From positions 169,617 through 233,616 of the forward strand of contig DAHXKG010000004.1 in assembly GCA_027366525.1 (NCBI GenBank): 64,000 nt of DNA. Direction: 5' to 3'. Shown piece by piece: positions 29,785-38,737 of this stretch. The notes beneath the pieces are model-generated. The model made no database searches and had not been told where the DNA came from. It saw nothing but the letters and a program-made list of their open reading frames with translations. A program made the position numbers and the translations under genes. The first letter of the stretch is position 1, and each line of letters starts with the position of its first letter. The DNA comes from a candidate division FCPU426 bacterium. GTDB taxonomy: Bacteria; Oederibacteriota; Muellerivitia; Muellerivitales; DAHXKG01.

Positions 29785-30705
29785 TTGAGAAACATTTTGA
29801 TTTGGATTTGTATCTTGGGTCTCTTGGGGATTTCTGAAACGAGCCAAGCGGCCCTTCAAACCGGTGGAGAACGGCCGGCAGATTATCTGTTGTTTGGTGT
29901 GGGAGGACGCGAAGTTGCAATGGGTCAGTCTGGGATTGCCGATCCTTCAGGATTAGCTGCCGCTTTTTTAAATCCAGCTTTGATAACCTCGGTTCGTACG
30001 CTTCAAGTTGATGGCCAATATGATTTTTTATCCCTCAATCGGCAATTAGGTTATTTTGCTATTGGAAATCATATCCATCGAAGTTCTATTTCTTTTGGAC
30101 TTTCAGCGATTTATTTTTCAGCGGGCAATGATTTAGAATACCGTCTCGGGCCTTCGTATAATCCTATCTCAACTTTTGGGGATACCGAAATGACGTTTTT
30201 GCTTTCATTGGGGACGCAGGTTTTACCGAATTGGACCATGGGGGTAAATCTGAAATACTTTTTCCAGTCGATTTTTAATGTGGGGGGGTGGGGAGGGGGC
30301 ATTGATTTTGGAACACAATGGAAGGTTGCCGCCCTGACTCGTGTGGCTGCGGTTGTTCAAGATGCGTTTTCAATTTTGCAATTTCCAGGGTCATCGAGTG
30401 GAATTTTCCCACCGACTTATCAAGTTGGCATTTCGCAACAAATTCCCGATTGGAATTTGATTGGGGATGGGGATTTAGTATGGAGCTCTGATTTGCAATT
30501 TCAGCCTCGAGTAGGGGTGGAATGGAAACCTTGGCCTGAATTGGCGCTGCGCGGGGGATATGGAAACAGTGGTGTGACAGGCGGTTTCGGGATTTTATTA
30601 CAAGGTTCAACAACCAGTGAAGCGTTTGATTATACGTTGTTTCCTGATGCCATCGAACCGGGCAACATGCTTTATCAAATTAATTTGAGTTTAAAATTTT
30701 TATAA
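29785..30705 (+). CDS. PorV/PorQ-like outer-membrane barrel protein
   Basis: A TTG start at 29785 follows GGAG. The 306-residue product has a signal peptide (IWICILGLLGISETSQA). After it comes the characteristic GVGGREVAMGQSGIADPSGLAAAFLNPA, as in PorV/PorQ and UPF0164 barrels, then alternating strands to a terminal aromatic residue (SLKFL). PorV-type proteins shuttle sorted substrates in type IX secretion. Its place just after a protease with a sorting domain suggests a dedicated export or anchoring partner, which is inference. Confidence 0.78.
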   Translation: MRNILIWICILGLLGISETSQAALQTGGERPADYLLFGVGGREVAMGQSGIADPSGLAAAFLNPALITSVRTLQVDGQYDFLSLNRQLGYFAIGNHIHRSSISFGLSAIYFSAGNDLEYRLGPSYNPISTFGDTEMTFLLSLGTQVLPNWTMGVNLKYFFQSIFNVGGWGGGIDFGTQWKVAALTRVAAVVQDAFSILQFPGSSSGIFPPTYQVGISQQIPDWNLIGDGDLVWSSDLQFQPRVGVEWKPWPELALRGGYGNSGVTGGFGILLQGSTTSEAFDYTLFPDAIEPGNMLYQINLSLKFL

Positions 30706-30720
30706 GGAAGTATGTGCAAA

Positions 30721-31500
30721 ATGAATACAGATCCATATAGGAAGCATCTTCAGCTATGCCAAAAATTGGGCATTCGTTATTTACCATCGGAACCCATCCC
30801 CCCAACCGTTTCCCCCGTTCAACCTACGTCTCAAAAACAAGCCATGGAGTCTCCTTCTTTCAAATCGGAGATTTTGGCTCCAGTGGATTATTCAAAACTT
30901 AAAGTAACGTGGAATCCTAATCAAACCGAAATTGGGAAAAAACTTTTAGAATTTTATGGGCAAATTTGTGAGTGTCAAAAATGTTCTTTAGGGGCAAGCC
31001 GAAAAAATTTTGTTTTTGGAAGCGGAAATCCTCAAACCGAGATTATGTTTGTGGGTGAAGCTCCCGGCGAGGAGGAAGATAATCAAGGTCTGCCTTTTGT
31101 TGGGCGGGCGGGTCAATTATTAACAAAGATCATCGAATCCGTTGGACTGTGGAAACGAAATGAAGTGTTTATTTGTAATATCCTAAAATGTCGTCCCCCC
31201 TTTAATCGACAGCCCCAACCGTCCGAAGTTGAGGCCTGTTTTCCTTATATACATCATCAAATTCAATTAATTCAGCCCAAAATGATTGTGGCCTTAGGAC
31301 TCACGGCGGCCGCCGCACTTTTAAAAACCAAATCGACCTTGGGCAAGCTTCGAAATCAATGGCATGATTATGCGGGCATTCCTCTCCGCGTGACATATCA
31401 TCCGGCAGCACTTTTGAGAGTGGACGCTTATAAAAAAGAGGTTTGGGATGATATGAAAATAATACGTGACAAATTTATGACGATGACTAATAAAAAATAA
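30721..31500 (+). CDS. Family 4 uracil-DNA glycosylase (Fe-S)
   Basis: The enzyme excises uracil from DNA; family 4 carries a 4Fe-4S cluster. I choose ATG 30721, ten bases after AAGGAAG; ATG 30712 is only one base from it. The catalytic-site motif GEAPGEEEDNQGLPFVGRAG and the HPAALLR motif are clear. Cluster cysteines appear as CxxC (CQKC), CRPP and the Cys of EACFPY. The N-terminal roughly 65 residues are Pro-rich and variable. The gene sits between two surface-protein/PorV sets without functional link. Confidence 0.92.
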   Translation: MNTDPYRKHLQLCQKLGIRYLPSEPIPPTVSPVQPTSQKQAMESPSFKSEILAPVDYSKLKVTWNPNQTEIGKKLLEFYGQICECQKCSLGASRKNFVFGSGNPQTEIMFVGEAPGEEEDNQGLPFVGRAGQLLTKIIESVGLWKRNEVFICNILKCRPPFNRQPQPSEVEACFPYIHHQIQLIQPKMIVALGLTAAAALLKTKSTLGKLRNQWHDYAGIPLRVTYHPAALLRVDAYKKEVWDDMKIIRDKFMTMTNKK

Positions 31501-31572
31501 ATTATTTGATGAAAAATGCTTAAAATAAGAAAAAGCCACTAACTATTAATTGTCAGTATAGGTTTTTATCAA

Positions 31573-34251
31573 ATGAAATTTTTTTTAACACTTATTTTTA
31601 CTTTATTAATCGTATTATTAGTGAAATCAGTCTGTGAAGCTCAAACAGCCACTCCTACTTTTACGTTTACAAATACTTCAACCACGACAGCAACTCCTAC
31701 GGCGACAGCTACGCCAACGAATACGTCGACAATGACTGAGACTTTTACACCGACATTTACGACGACTCCCACCAACACATCGACAACCACTCCCACGGCG
31801 ACAGCTACGCCAACGAGTACATCGACAATGACCGAGACGTTCACCCCGACGACGACTCCCACAACGACGTCAACGCCCACGAGTACGGCAACTGCAACCC
31901 GGACATTTACCCCGACATTCACCTTTACCGCAACCTCAACTTTTACGCCCACTAATACTCCCACCGAAACGTTTACGGCCACGCCAACCAGTACGAATAC
32001 GCCAACGACCACCCCGACCGTGACTCCGACCCCAACTCCGACGCAACCCATCGTTGATGTTGCTCTTGGAAGCACCTCACCCGGGAGTCAGGTGATTATC
32101 CCAGGAGCGACGAATGTTTCCGTCATGGAGGTCACCCTCAAGAATGCGAGTAATGAGGTTGAGGATTTGAATTATCTGCTATTGAAATCGTTGGGAACGG
32201 GGAATACGACCGGCATTGTTGAGGTCAAGTTATGGAAGGATCCGGATGGCAGCGGACAAGTTGATGCACAATCGGTATTTTTGGTGGGGGGGACTTATCA
32301 GAGTGGGAGTGTTACCTTGGGAGGATATCCCTTGGATACGATTGGAGCATTAGGGACGAATGATTATTTGATTACGTATGACTTTTCAACCAGTGCGAGT
32401 TTAGATGGAACGACGTTTTCTGGCGAGATTGAAAGCGGGAGTAGTGTATCGGGAGTAGGTGAAACCTCAGGAAGGAGTCTGGATGTGGTGGGAAGTTTTC
32501 CAGTCACAGGAGCGGTGGTGACCGTGGAAGCCGCTACGCCAACCCCGACGGACACCTTTACGACGACTCCCACCAGCACTTCCACCAACACTCCGACGAC
32601 GACTCCCACAACGACGTCAACGCCCACGAGTACGGCAACTGCAACTCGGACATTTACCCCGACATTCACCTTTACCGCAACCTCAACTTTTACGCCCACC
32701 AATACTCCCACCGAAACGTTTACGGCCACGCCAACAGAAACGCCAACGCTAACTCCAACCGCTACGCCGCTTCCGCCTAATCATTTAAGCTTTGAAAATG
32801 TTATTTCACCTATTTATGCTGGACAAAGTAGTGTTCCTCAAACATTGATTTTAGAAAATGGTCAAAATCAACCTGCAATCGCTTCAACAGATATTACGGT
32901 CAGTTTAACATCCAACTCATCGGGTGAATACACATTTTCAGCGGCGGCTAATGGACCAGCCATTTCACAAATAACTATTTTAGCAGGAACTTCCCAAGGC
33001 ATTTTTTATTATCGGGATGATTTGGCTGGAATTGATTTATTAACGGCTTCAGCGGCTAATTTACCACAAACGTCAACCTCAGAATCGGTGACCATTAATC
33101 CTGGACCTCTCACGCAAATTCAAATTATTCTTCCGGGAGAAGTGGCTGCACCTGGGAAGCCGAATTTTGATCCTAGTGGAGTTATAGGGTCTCCAACCAA
33201 TTTGACGACCGGAGAAATATTTACGGCTACCATGAATGCCGTGGATGCTTATTTTAATGTGATAAAGACCAATCAAGATTCTCTGGCGGTTACGACCACG
33301 GATCCTGCAGTTCCCGCCAGCGATGTTGTACTCACCAATGGAACGGATGCACATTCGATGATGTTTTTTTCCAGTGGAACTCAAACTATTTCAGCGGTCG
33401 ATCAAAGTCAATCCGGCATTCATGGAACGAGCAATCCTGTTTTGGTTCAGGCAGGGAGCAGTACGACACTATTAAATATCACGCATACTTCTCCTGATTT
33501 AACAACAGTGATTAAGGGACAAAGCGGTGTTACGATTTTGAATTTCAACTTATCGATTCCGGTGACGGGAGGAACCGATCCTGTTAACCTACAAGGGCTA
33601 ACTTTAAATTTAATAGGTGCTCATGGGACACCGGTAAACTTTAACTCAGCATTTCTTCAAGTTGCATTGGAAAGTGCTTCAGCAACCATTCTCTTGAATG
33701 GTGCTGCGTTAAATGCAGGGATCGTTGCTTTTGTTTTTCCAAGTGGGAGTTGGACAGTGACAAATGCTCAACCACTGACTTTTTCCTTGGTCGCAACGAT
33801 TGCAACCAATCCAACCTCTTCAGAAGTTCAATGCGCTTTACAGGATAGCTCTGCAGTTACAGCGGAAGATGCGACGACCCGTACGCCCGTGGGTATTATT
33901 ACGGAGGGGGATTCCAGCGGATTTCCAATGCAGTCAATGAAACTGTATTTTTTAAACAATACTATTAGTCAAGATTTTGGAAATTATCCAAATCCCTTTC
34001 ATCCAGAAATTCAAAATACCACCATTGCCTTTTATCTTGCGCAGCCATCTAAAGTATCTTTGTCGATCTATGATGTCCTAGGTTCTAAGGTTCAAAGTCT
34101 TTTAAATCAAGCATATTTAGCGTCTGGCTGGCATCAAATTCCATGGAATGGAAGAAATGGCCTAGGCGAAGAAGTTCAAAATGGAATTTATTATTGTCAA
34201 CTTGAAGTAAATGGTCAAAGTTATTTGATCAAAATAGCGGTGGTTCAATGA
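31573..34251 (+). CDS. Large secreted Thr-Pro-rich surface protein with C-terminal sorting domain
   Basis: The 892-residue protein has a signal peptide (FFLTLIFTLLIVLLVKSVCEA). A Thr/Pro-rich stretch follows (about 25-160), then a beta-sandwich module (about 160-320), a second Thr/Pro stretch (about 320-400) and further Ig/filament-like modules. The final sorting domain contains NYPNPFHPE...PWNGRNGLGEEVQNGIYYCQL. The two Thr/Pro stretches share a near-identical DNA block. The passenger modules have no recognisable enzyme motif; adhesin or surface-layer roles are possible. Its stop overlaps the start of the PorV-like gene downstream, so the two are coupled. Confidence 0.8.
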   Translation: MKFFLTLIFTLLIVLLVKSVCEAQTATPTFTFTNTSTTTATPTATATPTNTSTMTETFTPTFTTTPTNTSTTTPTATATPTSTSTMTETFTPTTTPTTTSTPTSTATATRTFTPTFTFTATSTFTPTNTPTETFTATPTSTNTPTTTPTVTPTPTPTQPIVDVALGSTSPGSQVIIPGATNVSVMEVTLKNASNEVEDLNYLLLKSLGTGNTTGIVEVKLWKDPDGSGQVDAQSVFLVGGTYQSGSVTLGGYPLDTIGALGTNDYLITYDFSTSASLDGTTFSGEIESGSSVSGVGETSGRSLDVVGSFPVTGAVVTVEAATPTPTDTFTTTPTSTSTNTPTTTPTTTSTPTSTATATRTFTPTFTFTATSTFTPTNTPTETFTATPTETPTLTPTATPLPPNHLSFENVISPIYAGQSSVPQTLILENGQNQPAIASTDITVSLTSNSSGEYTFSAAANGPAISQITILAGTSQGIFYYRDDLAGIDLLTASAANLPQTSTSESVTINPGPLTQIQIILPGEVAAPGKPNFDPSGVIGSPTNLTTGEIFTATMNAVDAYFNVIKTNQDSLAVTTTDPAVPASDVVLTNGTDAHSMMFFSSGTQTISAVDQSQSGIHGTSNPVLVQAGSSTTLLNITHTSPDLTTVIKGQSGVTILNFNLSIPVTGGTDPVNLQGLTLNLIGAHGTPVNFNSAFLQVALESASATILLNGAALNAGIVAFVFPSGSWTVTNAQPLTFSLVATIATNPTSSEVQCALQDSSAVTAEDATTRTPVGIITEGDSSGFPMQSMKLYFLNNTISQDFGNYPNPFHPEIQNTTIAFYLAQPSKVSLSIYDVLGSKVQSLLNQAYLASGWHQIPWNGRNGLGEEVQNGIYYCQLEVNGQSYLIKIAVVQ
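31846..31988 (+). repeat. Intragenic direct repeat, copy 1 (143 bp)
   Basis: This block recurs at 32593-32735, 747 bases (249 codons) downstream in the same frame. Only two differences were noticed (CCC/CTC and ACT/ACC codons). It encodes part of the Thr/Pro linker including TATRTFTPTFTFTATSTFTP. Confidence 0.9.
32593..32735 (+). repeat. Intragenic direct repeat, copy 2 (143 bp)
   Basis: This is the second copy of the block at 31846-31988. Recombination between the copies would delete the beta-sandwich module between them and keep the reading frame. Confidence 0.9.
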
Positions 34252-35903
34252 ATTCAAACCCCAAATGGTTCAAGCGGTATTTCTTGTTTAGTGTATTGAT
34301 GAGCGTGATGCTGTATTCACACCAAGGCCTAGCCGCTTCGAATACAGGAGGGCTTGAGTCACCGTTTGAAATGGGAGCGTCAGCTCAAATTTTGGGTATG
34401 GGTGAAGCGGGCGTGGCTTTAGTTGAAAATAGTGCCAACATGGATTTAAATCCGGCGATTTTAGCAGGAATTTTGAATCAGCAAATTGCAACATTTCATA
34501 CAACTTTGTTTTTAGATACATCCTATGATGCCTTGAGCTACGATTATCCGACTCGCATGGGAACCTTGGGATTTCAAGTTATTCGATTGTCATCAGGAAA
34601 TATTAATGAAACCACGACCTCAATCGTTCCCGTGGGAACTTTTTCAGATGAGCAGATTCAAGGCTCTCTCGGATATGGCACCGAGATTGTTCAAGGGTTC
34701 TATGGCGGCGTTGCCCTGAATTATGAATATGAGAGCATTGATGTTTGGCAAGATACTGGTGTGGGTGCTAATGTAGGCGGCCTATATGTGCTGGCATCTT
34801 CACGCCGTGATTTGAGTGATTGGGGATGGAAAAATTTTTCAATAGGATTTTCAATATCAAATTTGATCCAGCCAAGTTTAAAATTATTTGAAAATGTGGA
34901 TACGCCAGCTCGAGTTTATCGCATGGGGTTAACGTATCATTATTTAAGCACTAATTTCATTAATTCAATTTGGATCAGTGCTGAGGATGACATGATTCCG
35001 GCAGTGAATTCAACGGTTCACTTGGGATTGGAGTATGAATGGAATAATCTACTTTTGGGTCGGGTGGGATATGATGGTTCCAATCCCACATTTGGATTTG
35101 GAGTGAATTGGCATGGATTTCAGTTTGATTATGCCTGGAATCACCCTGCGCTGGGCATGTTAAATCTTTTTTCACTTTCGTATAGCTTCGGGCGGATTCG
35201 TTCGTGGTGGAATTTACAACAGTGGAAAAAGGAACATCGCATATTAAAACGCCAACAAGAACAATTACATATTTTAACATTTATTGCCCAAAACTACGAG
35301 CGTGTGCATGATTTGATTCATGCCATGGTTGCATGGAAAAATGTTTTAAAGCAGTTCCCGAAAGATGTATATGCGCAAACCCAATTTAGAAAAATTACCA
35401 TTCAATTTCACCAAGCCCTTCAATTGAACCTGCGAGAGGCCGAATATGATAAAAAAACAGGTCATACGCAATCCTTTGTTAAACATGTTACGAATGTCCT
35501 GAGACTTGATCCTTCTAACACGAAGATTTTACACTTGTTACAAAATCAAAACCAACAGCTTTTTTTAGAATGGAATTACTTAAGAGGACTCGAAGCGGAA
35601 GAAGCGCATAATTATCAAAAAGCCGTCGAATATTTTGGTATTGTGTATCATCAGGATCCGTATTATCGTCAAATTCGAGAATTATGGACGAATGCAAATA
35701 GCCATTATTTACCCATTGAGTCGCTTTCACCTCAATTGGGGAAAATTTATGCCCAGGGAGTTAAAAATTTTTTGGATGGCAATTATCGTGAGGCAATTCA
35801 CAATTGGGAACAAATTCTTAAAAAGGAACCTAATAATTTTTTAATTCAACGAAACGTTCGGGATGCGAAGCAACGTTTAAGACGAAAGGAATCCCACCCC
35901 TGA
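34248..35903 (+). CDS. PorV-like barrel fused to TPR-like repeats
   Basis: ATG 34248 overlaps the stop of the surface-protein gene (ATGA). The 551-residue product has a signal peptide (about 10-29) and a PorV/UPF0164-like N-terminal block (MGASAQILGMGEAGVALVEN...NPA). Barrel strands run to about residue 325. A helical, Gln/Arg-rich C-terminal half follows, with TPR-like units (e.g. YAQGVKNFLDGNYREAIHNW near 505). Such fusions could join outer-membrane export to periplasmic scaffolding. It overlaps the phosphatase gene by one base (TGATG), so surface protein, barrel and regulator lie in one operon. Confidence 0.75.
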   Translation: MNSNPKWFKRYFLFSVLMSVMLYSHQGLAASNTGGLESPFEMGASAQILGMGEAGVALVENSANMDLNPAILAGILNQQIATFHTTLFLDTSYDALSYDYPTRMGTLGFQVIRLSSGNINETTTSIVPVGTFSDEQIQGSLGYGTEIVQGFYGGVALNYEYESIDVWQDTGVGANVGGLYVLASSRRDLSDWGWKNFSIGFSISNLIQPSLKLFENVDTPARVYRMGLTYHYLSTNFINSIWISAEDDMIPAVNSTVHLGLEYEWNNLLLGRVGYDGSNPTFGFGVNWHGFQFDYAWNHPALGMLNLFSLSYSFGRIRSWWNLQQWKKEHRILKRQQEQLHILTFIAQNYERVHDLIHAMVAWKNVLKQFPKDVYAQTQFRKITIQFHQALQLNLREAEYDKKTGHTQSFVKHVTNVLRLDPSNTKILHLLQNQNQQLFLEWNYLRGLEAEEAHNYQKAVEYFGIVYHQDPYYRQIRELWTNANSHYLPIESLSPQLGKIYAQGVKNFLDGNYREAIHNWEQILKKEPNNFLIQRNVRDAKQRLRRKESHP

Positions 35904-38302
35904 TGATTAGGCAATGGATACAATCACTATTGAAGGACAATTTTGTAATCAAATGGTTTTTTCATTCGAATCAACGAACCTATCAAATCGAAATTAATTC
36001 CGACGATCGGGAAATTTTTGAAGTTAAAAATTTTCTGGATCGTATTTGTGATTTGGCCGGGTGTACATCGCGGGAAGCTTCCAACATCAAATTATCCGTC
36101 GATGAAGCATGTACGAACATCATTCGTCACTCGTATCAAAATAACACCACGGGAAAGATCAAAATCGAGGTTGGCGTAGGATTAAAGGCGATTACAATCA
36201 AAATTATTGATCACGGAACATCCTTTGAACTCAATCGGATTAAAGAACCGGATTTGGATAAATATGTTCGTGATGGGAAAAAAGGAGGCCTTGGACTTTG
36301 GATTATCCGTAAAATGATGAATCATATTAGTTACCGAGCCTATGGAGATCGCAATGAGTTAACGTTAGTAAAAATTCTTTCCAAATCAATCCCCAAAATT
36401 TCGAGTGTTCAGGCCCATGCAGTTCCAATTTCAGTGAAATTTACTTCTGGGGCAATTCTTATCACCATTATCATTGTCATATCTGTATTTTTGATGCTGA
36501 GCCATCGTCAAAAAGCCTTTTTTATTGCTCAGCAAAATGAAAGAGCTCGAGAAATTACCTTGGCCATTTCAACGAGTAGTGGCGAAGAGGTAGTCAAAAA
36601 ATCGGACTTGCAATTGAATCAATTTATACGAAATTTCATTTCGGGGGATACGACGCATGTTTTGAGCTATATTTTTATTGTTAGTGCACACCAGCGCTAT
36701 TTAGCCGATTCGAATTTGGAAGATATTTTTCAAAAATATCATCGACCGCAGGGACAAAATCCTGTAACGCTCGGGTTGCGTATATATCATGTGGGCAGTG
36801 TTTTAGAATATGTCATGCCTATTTTCTTTCAAAACAAATATGTCGGCGAGGTTCATGTGGGGCTGAGTGAAAAGCGAATAGGCCAACTTTTAAACCAAGC
36901 CGAATTTCGGTTGAAATGGATTTTTGCAGGTATTTTACTGATCGCAACATTCCTAATTTATTTTATTTCGAAAAAGATCACAGGACCGATTGAAAAAATA
37001 TTTGCTGGTGTTCAGGCAATTGCTTCAGGTGATTATTCTGTCAAAATTGATCTGAATACCCAAGATGAATTTGGACAACTGGCATCGATTTTTAATCAAA
37101 TGACTAACCAAATCCGTGATTCTCAAAAGGGTTTAATGGAGCAAGAACGCATGCAGAAAGAAATGCAAGTTGCTCAGGAAATTCAACATACGCTTTTACC
37201 CGCTCAGTTTCCAGAAGTCAAAGGTTATGAAATTGGGGCAATGTATCGGGCAGCCAAGGAGGTGGGTGGCGATTATTATGACTTTTTTTGGGTTGATCCA
37301 ACGACTCTGGGCATTGTGGTAGCGGATGTCTCTGGCAAGGGCGTGCCGGGCTCGTTGGTGATGACCATGATTCGAACAGCGATGCGACTTGAGGCTCGAA
37401 ACAATAAATCGGCGGCAGAAGTTTTATCACGAGTGAATCAGCATGTAACTTCCGATATGAAACATGGAATGTTTGTTACGATGTGCTATATCATTTTAGA
37501 TTCTATCAACCGTGTGATTAATTTTTCAAGCGCAGGCCATAATCCTATTATTTTGTATCGCCGGAAAACTCAAGGCATTTATTTCTTAAAGCCCCAAGGA
37601 TTTCCAGTAGGATTGGATTTGCCGGAAGACAATGTTTTTGAAAAAACCTTATCCCTTCAAAAAGTCAGCTTAGAACAAGGCGATATGCTCGTCATTTATA
37701 CTGACGGCATTACGGAGGCCATGAACGTTAATAAACAACAATTCGGAGAAGAACGATTAATTGCCACCATTAAAGAAAATTCGCATCTGAATCCCAAGGA
37801 ATTTATTGATGAATTAAATCGACGTATTAGCGAATTTACGCAAGGCGCCGAGCAACATGATGACATTACCGTCGTGGTAATAAAAGAAAAAATGAAAGCT
37901 CAAACCGTGGTATTTCAGTTCAAAAAGAAATTGATTACTATGGTTCAAGAAGGCGAGTCGGTGACAGAAGCTTGTCGAAAAATGAATGTTTCTCCAAGTG
38001 CCTATTATCGATACAAGAAACTATTTGATCAATATGGGGAAGCTGGATTGAAACAAACGGATCGCCATCGTCGCATGATGACGGAACTGACCAATGATCA
38101 AAAAATGGCGGTTTTAAAGCTGGTTAAAGAATTTCCTCAATATGGTCCCACTCGAATTGCTGGAATGTTAAAAACGCGTTCTGAATTGCCCATGACACTG
38201 GATCCTAAACAAATTTACATATATTTAAAACGGCGTAATCTGAATTCAGTTAAAGCAAGACAGGAGTTTGCTACAAATCCTGTTGACAGCTTTCGATTGT
38301 AA
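35903..38302 (+). CDS. RsbU/SpoIIE-type phosphatase with N-terminal anti-sigma kinase domain and C-terminal transposase-like HTH
   Basis: The 799-residue protein is an unusual fusion. Residues about 25-150 form an RsbW/HATPase domain (N-box KLSVDEACTNIIRHSY, later GGLGLWIIRKM). Membrane helices near 180-198 and 337-357 bracket an extracytoplasmic sensor region, and HAMP follows to about 412. A PP2C/SpoIIE phosphatase spans about 445-665 (VGGDYYDFFWV, ADVSGKGVPGSLVM, TDGITEAMN, HDDITVVVI). From 673 on it carries a helix-turn-helix (EACRKMNVSPSAYYRYK...YGEAGL) plus a second HTH-like part (YGPTRIAGML), as at the N-terminus of integrase-type transposases. The STAS gene downstream is its probable substrate in a partner-switch. 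Confidence 0.85.
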   Translation: MIRQWIQSLLKDNFVIKWFFHSNQRTYQIEINSDDREIFEVKNFLDRICDLAGCTSREASNIKLSVDEACTNIIRHSYQNNTTGKIKIEVGVGLKAITIKIIDHGTSFELNRIKEPDLDKYVRDGKKGGLGLWIIRKMMNHISYRAYGDRNELTLVKILSKSIPKISSVQAHAVPISVKFTSGAILITIIIVISVFLMLSHRQKAFFIAQQNERAREITLAISTSSGEEVVKKSDLQLNQFIRNFISGDTTHVLSYIFIVSAHQRYLADSNLEDIFQKYHRPQGQNPVTLGLRIYHVGSVLEYVMPIFFQNKYVGEVHVGLSEKRIGQLLNQAEFRLKWIFAGILLIATFLIYFISKKITGPIEKIFAGVQAIASGDYSVKIDLNTQDEFGQLASIFNQMTNQIRDSQKGLMEQERMQKEMQVAQEIQHTLLPAQFPEVKGYEIGAMYRAAKEVGGDYYDFFWVDPTTLGIVVADVSGKGVPGSLVMTMIRTAMRLEARNNKSAAEVLSRVNQHVTSDMKHGMFVTMCYIILDSINRVINFSSAGHNPIILYRRKTQGIYFLKPQGFPVGLDLPEDNVFEKTLSLQKVSLEQGDMLVIYTDGITEAMNVNKQQFGEERLIATIKENSHLNPKEFIDELNRRISEFTQGAEQHDDITVVVIKEKMKAQTVVFQFKKKLITMVQEGESVTEACRKMNVSPSAYYRYKKLFDQYGEAGLKQTDRHRRMMTELTNDQKMAVLKLVKEFPQYGPTRIAGMLKTRSELPMTLDPKQIYIYLKRRNLNSVKARQEFATNPVDSFRL

Positions 38303-38340
38303 AGCAATAATGTTTTTAATTTTTATTTAAAGGGGTTTGT

Positions 38341-38703
38341 GTGGAGGGGTTAACAGTTAATGTTACATCACCAATTGAATCACCGGATGTCAAAGTCTTA
38401 GTTGTAAAAGGTTTTTTAGATACGACAACCGCTCCCAACTTTGAGAAGACATTTCAAGAAGCTTTAAATAATAATTATTACAAATTAATTATTGATTTAA
38501 GTGGGGTCAATTATATTAGCAGCGCTGGATGGGGTATTTTTGTAGGCGAATTACGACGTATTCGAGAAAGTAAGGGGAATTTGTTTTTGGTTGGAATGAA
38601 TGAGGAAGTTTTTGAAGTATTTGAGCTTTTAGGATTTAACGCGATTATACAATCATTTTCAGATGTACCGACAGCAATTCGAGAAGGATTTCAAAAATCT
38701 TAA
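38341..38703 (+). CDS. STAS-domain anti-anti-sigma factor (RsbV/SpoIIAA type)
   Basis: The GTG start at 38341 follows AAGGGG. The 120-residue STAS protein has the phosphorylatable serine region YISSAGWG (S60/S61) preceded by KLIIDLSGVN. Such proteins are phosphorylated by HATPase anti-sigma kinases and dephosphorylated by SpoIIE phosphatases, both of which are joined in the upstream protein. A compact partner-switch pair is therefore likely; no sigma factor is next to it. Confidence 0.9.
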   Translation: MEGLTVNVTSPIESPDVKVLVVKGFLDTTTAPNFEKTFQEALNNNYYKLIIDLSGVNYISSAGWGIFVGELRRIRESKGNLFLVGMNEEVFEVFELLGFNAIIQSFSDVPTAIREGFQKS

Positions 38704-38737
38704 ACTGGGTTGAAGCCCGCTAGGAGAAGTGAAATCA

